NCBI RefSeq assembly: GCF_965638725.1
Contig: NC_134961.1
Coordinates: forward strand, 4,549,641-4,613,640
Origin: Aptenodytes patagonicus
Taxonomy: Eukaryota > Chordata > Aves > Sphenisciformes > Spheniscidae
Direction of reading: 5' to 3'
DNA: 64,000 nt
Shown one piece after another: positions 46,201 through 61,045 of the stretch. A program made the position numbers and the translations under genes. The notes under the pieces were generated by a model, which was not told the origin of the DNA, made no database searches, and worked only from the letters and a program-made list of their open reading frames with translations. Position 1 is the first letter of the stretch. The number at the start of each line of letters is the position of its first letter.

Positions 46201-49200
46201 CAAGAAGGGAAGCAAGTGCGTGACTGCAGGTAGGTGGCACTCGGGCTTTGTGGTGCCTGTGCCCCAGTCCTGTCCCAGCTCTGGGCTCTGCCGGGTCCCT
46301 GTCGTTTCAAATGACAAGTGATTTTTGTGAAGCGAGCCAATGTATTTGCTGCTCTGAGGGTGAAACCCACCAGGCTTGTTTTCCTTGGTGCCCTACTGGC
46401 ACTTTACTCAAAATTATACATCGTAAGCATTAAGTTTTAGCCTCAAATTCTCGTCACACTGAATGTCAAGCATTTTTATCAGGCTGAACCTCCGGGTTAG
46501 ATAACCATGTCTATCGGAAGAAAAGCAGCGCTGTTTTGTTTTGGACAGGATTCTTCAAGTTCCTGCGCTGTGGATGTGAGTACCATGTGGTGGGAAGCAG
46601 CTGGCAGCAGAGCGCTCTGCGTGGTGACCGCTTGCGAGAGTTCTGTCTCCCTGTGGAAACCTCTGGCATCCGACCACTGGGGAAAGGTCTATACGTGGCA
46701 GCTCGGAGAGGTATGAACACATTCCTTATTTCTAGAATTTAGGGCAACTTTCTTGTCCCAGTGTGTTAGTTCCCAAGATGCAAGGAGCTTGCAGTCTTGG
46801 GTGCAAGGTAAATTCTTTAGGTGGCATAAATTTTTCATTCCATCAGGCAACAGAGGAGAATGATTTGCACTGCTGATGGAGAAGGCCAGTAGCTTGTACG
46901 GCCGCCTGTTATCTGCTAGAATTGGATACTTCCTGCACCGAATGGTGGCTGCACTACAGCCACTGACTTGTGCTCTTTCCCCTTACGCTCCCTGGAGACA
47001 CTTTTTGTCTCTTATATCAACAGGGATTGTTTAATTAGGTAAGCAGTCAGCAGAGAGTTCAGCTGTTAATCTAAGCGTGCTTCTTCAGAGGGATCTGAAA
47101 ATTAGTTCTGCTCCATATCATTTTACTTGAAACACTCTAGAAAATGGGAATAAAGTCGAAGCGACGTTGTGGGTGACACTGAATTCTTGTTTTGCTGTCC
47201 TAGATTCCTGTAATACAGATCGTTCCTCTGCCGGACACCTGTAATCTCGTGTGTATAGCATTGGGAGATTTGGAGATTGGAGAAATAAGGTGGTGTATTT
47301 ATTTCTTACTAGCGCTTTACACCCTGAATAGCTGCAGCTTAACTCTCCTTTTGTGTAGTGGTTGAAATTCTCTCTTACTAATGTGTCACATTCTCAGGAG
47401 CTTTAACAGTTGGAAGATATGGAAGTGATTTCTAAAAATCAACTACAAAGACTTGCTTATTCGCCCCTAGGGGTGGTAGACTGTTTAAACACATGCTTAT
47501 TTTTATATGCTGTGGCATCTTTGAGTTATGCTTCCTTCTGTCATTAGGCGTACTTTTCTCTTAATTTAGGCTCTTGCTTTATTCTTCTGAGAATGACTCA
47601 TTCAAGCAATCGCTAGTAAAAACGGGAAATATCAAAGCTGTTCTTGGGCTAAAGGATAGGAGGCTGGTCAGCAGCAGCAGGACCATGCAAGAGCAGCAAG
47701 TGGAAATAGTATCGCTTTCAGAGACAGGAAGGTGAGTGCTGGTTTTGGGGTGGTCTCACTGTGGCAGGTGGAAGAAAGGAAAGAAACAGATGTAGAAAAG
47801 CATCGGGTTCCTCTTCTTTCTGGAGATGTGCTGAGTACAGAACACGTACTTTTTGACTGCCTTTTCTCACTTGCTAATCTGCTATTCAGGAGCAAGGACG
47901 GACAGACTTTGATGCCCCCCGAAGAAACTGTTTTAGCTTTCGCTGAAGTAGAAGGAATGAGAGACGCCTTGGTTGGCACCACTGCAGTGAACAGCATTGT
48001 TGTTTGGTCAGTGTTTCCTTTGCAGTCAAATGGGTTGGCTTGCAGGTGTACGTGCTGGCTGTAACAGCTAGCTGCAGACGTTATCTAGGGGTGTTGGTTG
48101 GCAGCTGATTTGCCTGTGAAATGGTAATTGTCAGAGGGCCTGCAGTCTGGCACTTTATAACTTCTGTACAGCTGGACAGATAGTGAATGAACTATGCTGC
48201 TGTAATTCCACTTGCTATTGCATCACATTTGTTACATCTCTTCCCGTGGCCTCTTGTCTTAGTTGGGTTTATGTGAAGCCAAAAATGTGTCTGTCTTGCA
48301 TAGCGGTGTAACTGTGATTAGAAAATAACAGATAGAGGATGGAAATGCAGTCAGAACTTGTGTTTTCACCAACTGCAGGAATCTGAAAACAGGCCAGCTC
48401 CTGAAGAAGATGCACGTTGGTTATTCCTACCCAGCTTCCATCTGCCATCGAGCATATTCCGACTCTGTACGTATGTGAACTGTGACACACGGTTTATGCG
48501 TGAACTGCACTGACTAACTGTGGTGGGGACTTAAAGGATTAGGGTTTCTAGAGTGGATTGCAATATCAGCTCTATTTAGATACGCTGAAGATATTTCAAA
48601 GGAAAACAGGTTACCTAGGAGAAATAAGCCACACTGGCTGCCTGGAATTCTTGGCTTTCTACAGCGTACTAATAAAATGAGAGCGATGCATCAAAGCGTA
48701 TTCCAAAGCAGCAGCATCTTGGGCGTGGGAAGCAGAAGTGCTGTTGCCCAGTGCTGGTGCTCGGTCTCTTCCATTTCACAGGTGGGTAGCTGCCAGCGTG
48801 GTGATGGCACACTGCCATTGTCAGAAAACCTATTTGGAGGGGTTATTGTTTACACATAGCCCCGAGGATATCAGCTGTTTAAAACCAAGATTCATAGTAA
48901 TGATTCTTTCCCACTTGCTTCCACCTGTGCTGTGATTCCAGATGGATTTTTGTAGTTTATCAAGGATTTGATTGTTTTCAGTGAGCGTTTAACCTTTTGG
49001 GACAAGGATGTCTTGTCCGATAATGATGGCTTGAGTCAGACTCTTTGGAGACTTCCTCAGAATATCTATCCCAGCATATTTTGTGCTGGCCTGTGGCTGT
49101 TCTGAGAGTCGCTGTTTTCAGCTGTGCTGGTTTGCATGGAATTCTTGTTAAATTTATAAGCTCCTGGGGATTCAAATGAGGCCCAGAAATTTTACTTTAA

Positions 49201-50752
49201 ATGTCGCCTCATCCTACAGCAAGTTTAGCTTTTTCAGGCAGAAAGATAAGTGCATAAATCCACTGGGTCACCGAGCTGTCATTTTGCTGTATTGCATCAG
49301 CCCTTATCAGTCAGCAGCTGCTTTGGATTTTATCTAATTTGATAAGGAAAGTAAACCATTTCTATTTTATTCAGTAAAAATAATGCATCACTGTCCACGG
49401 GGCTTTGATTATAGAGAGCGTAGCAATTAATTTTTGGAAAATTCTTTGGGTTTTTTTCCCCTCTTGCTGTTGTTTTTAGTGATGTATTTTTTCCTCTGTG
49501 TATCAGGGCCTTCTGTTTGTCGTTTTAAGTCATCCACATGCCAAAGAGAGCGAGTCCTGTGGCAACCCCGCGTTCCGCGTGATAGCGTTCAACCCCAAAA
49601 CAGCCAGGAGCGTGGGAGTGATGTTCTCCTCCCTCCCACCTGGGCATGCTGGAAGGCAAGTACCTGGGGGAACTCCGCGTGCTGGCTTCATGACTCCTTC
49701 GAGGTGGTTTTGGGGGGAGAAATCGTTTAACGAGCTGAGCAGCACTGCTGGCAAGGATCCATTTGCCGTCTTGCCGATGATAAGGAGGCTGCATCCGTCA
49801 CTGCCGTTTGTCCTGCACATAGGCTGGAATGGGGCGAGGGTGTTGGCTGTTTCCTGCCCGCTTCCTGCGCCAGCCTGTGCGCTGACCTCTGAGCTCCCGG
49901 CGTCACCGCGCGGCGAGGGGCTCCGCTCACCGCAGGTCCGCTGACGAACGGGAGCATTGATTTTCTGCAGGCGTACGCTTTTGTCTTCCCCCCCCCCCCC
50001 CCCAGAAAGTGACTGTGGAAATGCTGTAACGGGGTTGGTTCGTCCGGCAAACTCCCCGGGCAAAAACCCCTGAGAAAATGTCCGCCAACGAGGCGTCCCG
50101 AGCCGTTGTGCTGTTGAAGAGCGCTCCGCTAGGTTTATTTATGCTCAGCAGCTGTCTGCAGTCCGATGACCTTTTCCTTCCTATGTCTTGCGTTCCGAAG
50201 ACTAAGCCGTTTCAGGCTCAGTCCTGCAATGCACTTACACCCACCGTCACGCTTCCTATGTGCGCAAGTATTAGCGGGTCGAGATCTTGGCTTACTGAAC
50301 AATTGTCAAGTACGTACCGAGGCTGCGGAAGGATTGTCTTGACATCCTTCGTTCTCGGGTGCACTGAAGGTACGACGTGTAACATAACCTGGCTTCCTAT
50401 AGTTGGCTTAAATTTGCTTATTAATTTTCTACGTTAAAAACTAGCTAATTTTAAAAAATGATGCGATAGCGTTTCGACAAACAAACTGCAGCGTTGTGAC
50501 CCTTCTGTGTACGACCTTAGGTACCTGGAGGGTGACGTGAAGGATGCTTCTGCCGTGGCCGTGCTGACGTCGGGAGCCGTCGCAGTGTGGGACCTGCTGC
50601 TGGGGCGGTGCACGGCCCTGCTGCCCCCGGACCCGGAGGGGAGCTGGGCGCTGGCCCGCTGGGCCACCACCAGTGCCTGCCTCCTGGCCGGGCAGCAGGA
50701 CGGGACCGTCTGCCTGTACCGGTACCGGCAGCCCCAGCCAGGAGCGGCCTGA
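40298..50752 (+). CDS. PALB2: PALB2, partner and localizer of BRCA2 (13 exons, 1345 aa)
   Basis: Exons: 40298-40387, 40477-40536, 40638-40719, 41187-43100, 43862-44673, 45285-45368, 46549-46710, 47204-47289, 47570-47731, 47890-48006, 48379-48466, 49507-49655, 50521-50752. The total is 4038 nt. Intron 12 has a GC donor (GGAAG followed by GCAAGT); the others are GT-AG. The N-terminal coiled coil ([20 protein letters not shown]) is the BRCA1-binding segment. Around residue 410-450, [20 protein letters not shown] matches the chromatin-association motif. The MRG15-binding region is in exon 5 ([19 protein letters not shown]). A seven-bladed WD40 propeller occupies residues 1015-1345 ([48 protein letters not shown]) and binds BRCA2. 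PALB2 links BRCA1 to BRCA2/RAD51 in homologous recombination. It is longer than human (1186 aa) because the disordered exon-4 region is larger. Exon 1-3 junctions match human. Confidence 0.96.
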
Positions 50753-53255
<2,503 letters not shown>

Positions 53256-54290
53256 AAACAGTTCTTCAAAGCCGGGTAAGTAGAAATGTGCTCCTGCGAG
53301 TGTCTCGGGTAACGACGGCGCGCGCAGGGCGCACGTGTGATGCCTGCGGAGGGGCGTGAGGCGACTGGACGCCGTACGGCTGTACGGCAGGCGGGAGTCT
53401 GGCAGGTCTGGGAGGGAGCTGGCAGCAGCTGCCTGCTCTGAGCGGGGAGGATAAGGTATACGTGTTTTCCTGAGGCATCTGCTGTTGGAGGGAGGACGTG
53501 GGGCTCGGCGACCTTTCATCTCGCCCTGCGTGGCACTTCAAGCACTGAGGTTATCCGCAGGTCTTGTAGTAGATGGCGAATTGACTTTAGTCATGGAAGT
53601 CCACCTTTTCAGCGCTCCTCGGCCGTGCGCAGAGCGTGTGGGGTAGGCACCTCCAGAGGTGTGTGATAGCACAGCTTCCAGCTGCCCGTACCGACCGTTT
53701 CCTCCCCACCAGCCGCAGCCGGAGACTGGAGCAGGAAAGGAAACGGGCAGGAAGGGGTTATTGGAGCGACAGGCCCTCGAGGTGCTCTGGGGCTGCAGGG
53801 GAAATGAGCCGGTGGCCTCAGGCCAGTGTGCAGCAGCAGATCGGTCCCGCGCTCCTGTTTGTTCCTGTGCGCGCTTCTGGCCTCCCCCCACACCCCCCTC
53901 CCGGGTCAGTGGGGGAGCTGCGCCCCTTTGCCGCTCTCTGAGCCAAGGTGAGAATCCTAGCGATTCTAAAGACCTGTGGACTTGTTACGTGCCTGCTTTC
54001 GGTATTCGGCTTGTCTTGTCTCTGCCTGACCCACTTCTTTTGTGCCTCAAAGTGGTATTGGCTGATGAAATATTAAATATGTGGAATTTTTATTTTTTTT
54101 TTTAACAGGAGATGTCTCTACCACCAGGACTGGGCTGGTGTCAGCGGGTATGAATATAAGCGCACATGCTGTATCGTTGCTGCTTTCATTGGAAAGTTGT
54201 ACTTGGACGTTGTATTTAAAGCTGTCTGAATATGTTGTCCTTTAAAAACAAGAAAAAAAATGAATAAATATATAAGACCACGTTGTGTTG
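53256..54290 (+). other. NDUFAB1 3'UTR with a 3'UTR intron and noncoding last exon
   Basis: Twenty bases after the stop codon, CCGG is followed by GTAAGT (donor at 53276). A strong polypyrimidine-AG acceptor lies at 54108, so the coding exon probably ends at 53275 and a noncoding exon runs from 54109 to about 54285. AATAAA at 54263-54268 is the likely polyadenylation signal. The intron 53276-54108 holds nothing recognisable. Confidence 0.6.
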
Positions 54291-54347
54291 ATGCCTTTTC
54301 CGTTTCACGCTGCCTGTCGGTGGCTCGCTCTGTTAGCGTTCAGCGTG

Positions 54348-54717
54348 TGAAGGGCAGTTCAGGGGCGAGTAACCGGCGTCACTAGAAACGCCCCTCTCTA
54401 ACCCAGGCTTTGACTGGCGGCGCAGCCTCTGCTCAGCCGGAGCCCGTTACCCCGTGGGATAAAAGCCCCCTCTGCCGAGCGCAGTGGGAGGTGTCTGTGG
54501 GCCTGTCGGGCTCCGGGCGTGTCTCGCTGAGAGCGTTTCGCCGTTCGTCCTCTCTGCGTGCGCGAAAGCGCTAGCAGCACCTGTACGGCTTGTGCCGCTG
54601 TGCACCAAGCTCTGTGCCCTCTGCCGCTGGCGCGGTCGCTCTTCCCGTGATCTCGCTGCTTGTATCGTCTGCTCTTTCCAATAAACCGCCCTTCTGCTGC
54701 CTTCGCTGTTTATTTCA
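54348..54717 (+). mobile_element. Possible solo LTR of an endogenous retrovirus-like element
   Basis: A roughly 370-bp segment opens with TGAAGG and closes with TTTCA. It holds a TATA-like GATAAAAG at 54458-54465 and AATAAA at 54680-54685, about 215 bp apart and followed by a T/C-rich end. That spacing and TG...CA-type ends resemble the U3-R-U5 plan of avian LTRs. No coding remnant and no clear target-site duplication were found, so age and boundaries are uncertain. It could instead be an unrelated short promoter/polyA arrangement. Confidence 0.3.
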
Positions 54718-56124
54718 CCAGTGCTGGTAAAAACAAGCAAGTTCCATTTGAAAGGCTTCTGCTTTCCTGATGGAAAATAAAGGGGGGGAATGACTTTCCT
54801 GCTGCTGAAAAGCAAAATCGCATCGATGTTTCTGTAAGCCCAACTACTCTCAGCATGGGAGGCTTGCTTTAAATCTCTCCAGAGACAGAAACAAGTTATT
54901 TCTGGACACTACACCATTTTTCCTCTCGGCCAAGAAACACTTTCATATGTCAAAGAGGCACTGCTAGGCTGTGAGCCAAGAAAGTGTCACTCGATAACAT
55001 ATCCTCCTCTGGCAATCAGGGTGGCGGATGATGGAAAATACACCCGGGTCTGTTGGTGCGGCCCGTGGTGCCTGTGTGTGGTGTGGCTGTTCTCGGGGCT
55101 TCCTCTGGAGCTGCATTTCACTTTTAAAATCGCACGGTGCTGAATCCTCGGCCAGCTGGGTGACCCTCTGCCTTCGGGGCCCGAGTTTCGCTTTCATTGT
55201 GTGCGAGGCCCGGGCCCTTGGAAACTCCGTAACCGCTCCTTCACCCCAGATGTGTTCCGAAACATTTTCTGAACAGGCTGCACGGTGGAACCGGGGGGAA
55301 GCAGTCATTGTGGCCGCCGTGCCTGTGGTGGTTTCGAGGCGCCTGCTCAGGGGCAGGGGTGACGGTGGCTGCAGAACCATCCCTTTGCCACCCAGGCGTG
55401 CCGGTGTGGTCACTGGTTTCATTTGGTGGTATGGCCTTGAGTGATTTGGTGAAGGAGCCGCCGTCAGATGCAGCCAGAGGTGCCCTCAAGGGGCCTTTGC
55501 CCTGAGTTGTACCCAAGGCAGAGCTGGGCACAGCTGGAGGTGGCCCTGGGGACAGCCCGCGTCGCGGAGCCCTGGCAGTTCCCAGCGGTGGCTTTTCTGG
55601 GATAAACCTGTTTGTTAGAGGAGGGTGGGTGGAAAGCGTGTGCCCGCAGAGGAGCGGTGCCCGTGCTCTCCCTGGGCACCGGCACGGCGGTGCAGCCCAC
55701 GGCAGGGTGATGGGGTGCCGAGCCGGGGTCCTGTCCCCGCAGCCCTGCCTGCGGGGCCGCACCGAAGGGCGGTCAGCGTGGGTGCTGGGGCCTGGCCGTG
55801 CTCCCCCGGGTCCCGCAGCCCGAGCTCGGCCCTTCCGCCGCCGAGCCCTGTCTTTGGGCAGGCCTCCGCCCCGCCCCGGTTCTCCTCCGGGCAGCGCGTC
55901 CCGGGGGTCCCGCACACGCCGCCGGGTCCGGGCCGCGCCGGCCGCCAGCCCGGGGGCAGGGGCTGAGGGGGCGGGGCCGCCCCGGGATGCAGCGGCGGTG
56001 CCGGTGCCGGTGGGGCGGGACCGGGCCGGGGGCTGCGGCTCCCCGGCGCCTCCGCCCCGCCGCAGCGGGGGCGGGCGGGGGCTTCCTGCCGCCGCCTCGG
56101 CAGAGCCGGCAGCGCCGCCGCGCC
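54718..56124 (+). promoter_or_regulatory. Intergenic DNA and CpG-island promoter of the mucin-like gene
   Basis: From 54718 to about 55600 there is no recognisable gene or repeat. From about 55630 the sequence becomes strongly GC- and CpG-rich up to the start codon at 56125. Long open frames on both strands here are GC artefacts. No TATA box is evident. Confidence 0.45.
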
Positions 56125-59100
56125 ATGGAGCGGCTCCGGCTCCCGCGGCTCCCGCGGCTCCTGGCCGCCGCAGGTGAGCGCCGGGGCCCGCCGCTGCCTC
56201 CCCCCGGGCGGGGCCGGCGGGGGCACGGCCGGGAGGGCGGCGGGCACGGCCAAGCAGGGTCCCCTCGCCCCGCAGCCGCGGCCCTGCGGCCCCGGGCCGG
56301 GGTCCCAGGACCCGCCGCTGGTGCCTCGGCGGGGGATGCCGTGCTGGGGGCGGGGGGCGGCGGCGGGCTCGGTGGTCTGCGGCGGGGCCGGCACCGGCAC
56401 CGGCACCGGCACCGGGCTCGGGCGGGTCTGGGCTCCCCGGTTGCACTGGGGCGGGGGGCGGGGGCTGCTCGGGTGTCACCGGGACCCGCCTGGGGTGGGC
56501 TCAGCCGCGGGGTCCCGGGGGCACGTGGCGGGTGGGAGGCGGGGCGGACGCGCCGGGGCACGGCCGGTGCCAGCGGCGGGCGAGTGCCGTGCCGTGCCGT
56601 GCCGTGCCGTGCCGTGCCGTGCCGTGCCGCCAGCCCGGGCTGCTCCGCGGCGTCGAAGGCAGCGGGTGCTGCGCCCGCGGGAGGAGGAGCGGGAGCCCCA
56701 GCAAGGCGCCGGTGGGGAGCGGGGCCCGAGGGGCTCCTGGTGACCCCAGCCCCGCCGAGGCGGGCGGTGCCTGGTGAGCCGCCCGCTCCCCCCGGAGAGC
56801 GGCCGCTGCGGCGGCGGGGACCCAGAGCCCTGCCCCGGCGGCGGCTGGCCTGGCGCTGCCGTGGTGCTCTGCCCGGGGTCCCGGTGGTCCCAGCGCGGGC
56901 ACGCGGCGGCTCTGCCGGGCGGCGGTTTGGTTCAGGGCGAGATGGGCGTTTCCAGCACACGGCAGAGCGCGGCCGGCTGGGGCAGGACCCGGTTTTGTTT
57001 GTGGAGGCGAAGGCAGGTGGTTTCCAGCTGGGTTTGGGTCGTTCCTGAGGGTCTCCTTCGTCAGTGCTGCCCGTGGTTAACGGAGGGGAGGAGCGGAGCC
57101 CCCCTGCCTGCACCGGCAGCTCCTGGAGGTGGTAGGGGTGCATGATGCCCGACGCTGGTGCATGATGCCTGACGCCGGCACGCGCTGCTCTCTCCCCTCT
57201 CTCCCCAGTGATCGTGGAGTGCTGTGCACGGCTCTGCCCTGGTCTCGGCAGTGGGACGGGCTCCACGCTGGGCACTGCCGTCCCCTGCGCCCACCCAGGG
57301 ACCATGACGGGGGAGCGCTGCCAGACAGGTACCGCCAGGGCTGGGCCCGTCCCACTCGCGACCCTTCGTCTGTGGCACTGTGTGACGGCCACGTGCGTCG
57401 GTGCCGCGCTGGGGCCTGGGGTGCCGAGCCGGTAGCTGTGGGGTGCTGGCTGTGGGCCAGCCCTGCTCAGCATCCCCCCACTTCTGCCTCTGCCCATAGA
57501 TCCGGAGCGAGGAGCTGGCACCAGGCGGGTGCCGACGCCGGAGGCCGCAGGGCAGCTGCGGACAGAGGCTGAGCTGCTGCCCTTCCCTGGGACTCCCGCT
57601 GGGACTGACGAGCCCCCCAGCCCCCAGGGGAGCCCCGGAGGCCCCTGGGCAGGCAGGGTGGGGACGGGGCCCACGGTGCAGGATGGAGCAGCCATCGAGC
57701 ACCCGGGGCCCCTGCTCTCTGCAGGCACTGCTGAGCAGGCAGCTGCAGGCAGCAAGCAGCCATCTCCTGCCAGCCCAGGGGTGACCAGTGTGGGGGCTCC
57801 AGCCCCCGTAGAGCCGGACGCAGCTCCTACCACCAGATACACCCCCAGGACTGACCCTGTAGGAAATGTGACGGCAGACGGTGCCACGACCCCACAGGGG
57901 ACCCCCTCACATTCACCATCCTCTGTGACGGTGCCTGGCTCTGCTGGGGGGCAGTGGGGGTCCCCCAGCACCCTGCTGGGCTGGAGCCCCATGGGGACAG
58001 CACATGTGCAGAGCCGGAGGGGCTCACACAGCCCCTCGTCCCTGGCGCCGTGGGCTGGGGAGGGCCCGGGGGCCACCGTCCCACTGGGTGACAGCAGCCC
58101 AGGGACTCGCCCAAGCATCATGCCAGCCACGAACAGCCCTGCACCGGGGACGATCGGGACATCGCCCCTTGCGGGGGGGCTGCAGAGGCTGCTGACTCCC
58201 ACAGGGACACCGGGGGGGACACGCCAGGGGCTGCCAGAGCTGGTAGGACGACGGGACTCTGACTCCCACCCGTGGCATGGGACGGACATTGCCCGGCAGG
58301 GTCCCCGCTCTGCCCCTCGCCCCTCTCCACTGTCCCTGGGGGCTGGTGGCCGCAGGGGCCCTGTGGCCAGCACAGCCCAGCCAACCATGGGGACGGGCCC
58401 AACCTCGCTGCCTGCCGCAGGCAAGGGGTTGGATCTGCCTGTCCCCACTGCCACAGCCAGCATCCCAGGGGTGACATCCCTCAGCCTGGGGGGAGCCCTG
58501 GACCCAACTGCAGGGGTCTTGGGGCCACCTGACATAGAGGGTCCTCCTGAACACGGCCATGTCCCCCTGGACCAGACCTGGCATCCGCCAGCTGTGCCGG
58601 GGCAGCCCCCTGCCTCGGTGGCCCCAGGCAGCACCGCTGCAGTACAGAGCGGGGTGCCCCACGCCAGCCCAGGGTCCCACCGTGTCCCCCTGTCCCCACA
58701 GCCTGCCCCAACCAGCAGCTCTGCAGTGCCCACCTCACCGACCCCACAGCCCTCCCTGGGGACCGGCTGGGGCGTCCCTGGGCTCAGCCCTGCTGCGGGC
58801 ACCCTCCCGGCAGAGCCGTCCCCAGGGCTCTGGCTGCCCCACACCGGCCCGAGGGGGACCCCAGTGGGGGTGGGTGATGCCGGGCCTTGGGCAGTGACTG
58901 CCCCGCCGAGCTGGCAGCCAGGCAGCCCAGCCCCCACCACGGCCACTGGGCCCCCCTGGCAGCTGGCTCCGTCCCAGCCTGCATCTTCCCTGGGGCTGAC
59001 CACCACTATCGGTGTCGCCACCGCCGTCACCACCACCATCACAGCTGCCACCACCAGCCCAGCACTGCTCGGGGACGTGGGGACAGTAACGTCGGATCCC

Positions 59101-61009
59101 AGTGCCACGGTGTTGCAGGGGGATGCATCAGGGCTGACGTGGGGACCCCCGACTCGTCTGCCCACCATGGTGCCAGGACCCCCCCAGCTGCCCACTGATC
59201 CCCCTGGGACCCTGGGCCATCATGGGGGCCCGGGTCCCCTCCAGCAGCCAGGGACACAGACCTGGTCAAGCCGTCGAGCAGCCCCAGAGGGTGGCCAGAT
59301 GCTGACACCCCCAGAGCGACGCCAGCCGCACCAGGCAGGGCCCCCCGGGTGTTCATTGTGGAGGATCAGCCACCCCTCCTGAAAGGTGGGTCTGGGGGAT
59401 TTGGGACACTCTGCCTGGGCACGATGGGAGGTAGAGCTCCGAGGAGCCATCAGCTTGGGGGGGATCAGTGGTGGTGGCCCCCCCGGGGTGGGCGGTGCGG
59501 ATCCCTGTCGTGCTGATCCCCGTCTCTTCTCCCGCAGCATCCCTCCCTCCGCATTCCCTGCGAGCTGGTGCTGGACATGGGGTTCGTCCCCGCCCTGCAG
59601 GACCCCGGATCCCGGGAGCGCTGGGGTCTGCTGCACAGCTTCAACCGGACGGTGAGCGCGGGGCAGGGCTGTCCAGGGGGGGCTGTGGCTGGGGGCCATC
59701 CCACCTCACGCTCAGCTTCCTCCCTGCACAGGTTGCGCCCCTCTTCATGTCGGTGCCTGGGTTCCTGCGGCTGGAGGTGACGGGGATCAGGTAGGTGCTT
59801 GTGCAGCCCTGCAGCGTGCAATGCTCCCTGGCGTGGGGGGGTATGGGGAACGTCATGCCGCGGGGCCATGGCGGTGCCGGGTGCAGTGCTGGACCTGGGG
59901 GTCCAAGCCACCCCTGGACTCGCCGTGGGGTTTCCCCGCAGGGAGGGCAGTGTGGTGCTGGAGTACGATGCGCTGTTCGCAGCAGAGCGGGTGCAGGCAC
60001 CGGGGCTGGGCGCGCTCCTCAACGCCGTGCTGGGCTCTGGCGGTGCCCGGCCGGGGCTGGCGGTGGGCACTGCCCCCGTCCTACGCAACGTGGCTCTGGG
60101 TGAGTGTGGGGTGTGCACAGGGCTGTGCAATCACTGGGCCCTCCTGTGGCCCCTGGGGTCCGGTGCTCGGCCCGGGCTGGTCGCAGGGCAGGCGTGTGCC
60201 TGGCCCCAGCTCTCTGCTTGGCGGGGAGGGGGTGGCATTCGTACCCCTGTCTCAGCAGAGCCACCGCTGGACCCCTGCGCCGTGCTCTTTGCCTGCCGAG
60301 CTGGTTTCGCCTGGGTGGCTGGGGCAGATGGGAACGCCACCTGCACCTCCCTCTGCCACCGTGACTACTGCAAGAACCACGGCATCTGCACCCACCCCCG
60401 GGACCGCGGGCCCCTCTGCCAGTGAGTGACCCCGGGACCGGCCGTGGGCTGACAGGTGCTGTCCCCCCCCCGGTGGCTGATGCCCACCCTTGGCACAGGT
60501 GCCCCGTCGGCAGCGATTTCTGGTTCATGGGGCTGCGCTGCGACTACCGGGTGACGCAGCAGAGCCTGCTGGGCATGGCTGCCGGGGTCCTGCTCAGCAT
60601 CATCCTCCTGGGCGCCGTCGTCGCCGCCGTCGCCATCCGCCGGTTCAAGGCACTGCTGCTGGAGGCCAGGGCTGACCAGACCCGCAGCAGGTGGGTGCGC
60701 GGGGCCGGTGGGGGGACCCAGGGCAGGGGTCCGGGGTGGTTCTCAAAGGGGGGATGCTCCTGGTGCATGGCTGATACCCCTGCAGCCCTCCCCGGGGCTG
60801 CTGGCGTGGGGGGGGCGGGGGGGGCGGGGGGGCGGCGGCGGCGATGGGCAGCAGCTCCAGCCCCGCAGGTGGGTGGGTGCCCAGGGGCAGCGCAGCCCAT
60901 CCCGGGTCAGGGAGAGCCGCGGCTCAGCGGGGAGGCAGGGTTGGGCTTGGGCTGAGCTCTGCCAAGAAAAACACTCTGCAGCAGCTGATAGTGGCGGGCG
61001 GGAGATGCT

Positions 61010-61045
<36 letters not shown>

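Noticed and set aside
55773-59195. 1140-codon minus-strand open frame across the mucin-like gene
   Set aside because: GC-rich DNA lacks stops on the antisense strand of the Pro/Ser/Thr-rich exon. It crosses introns of the plus-strand gene and shows no domain.
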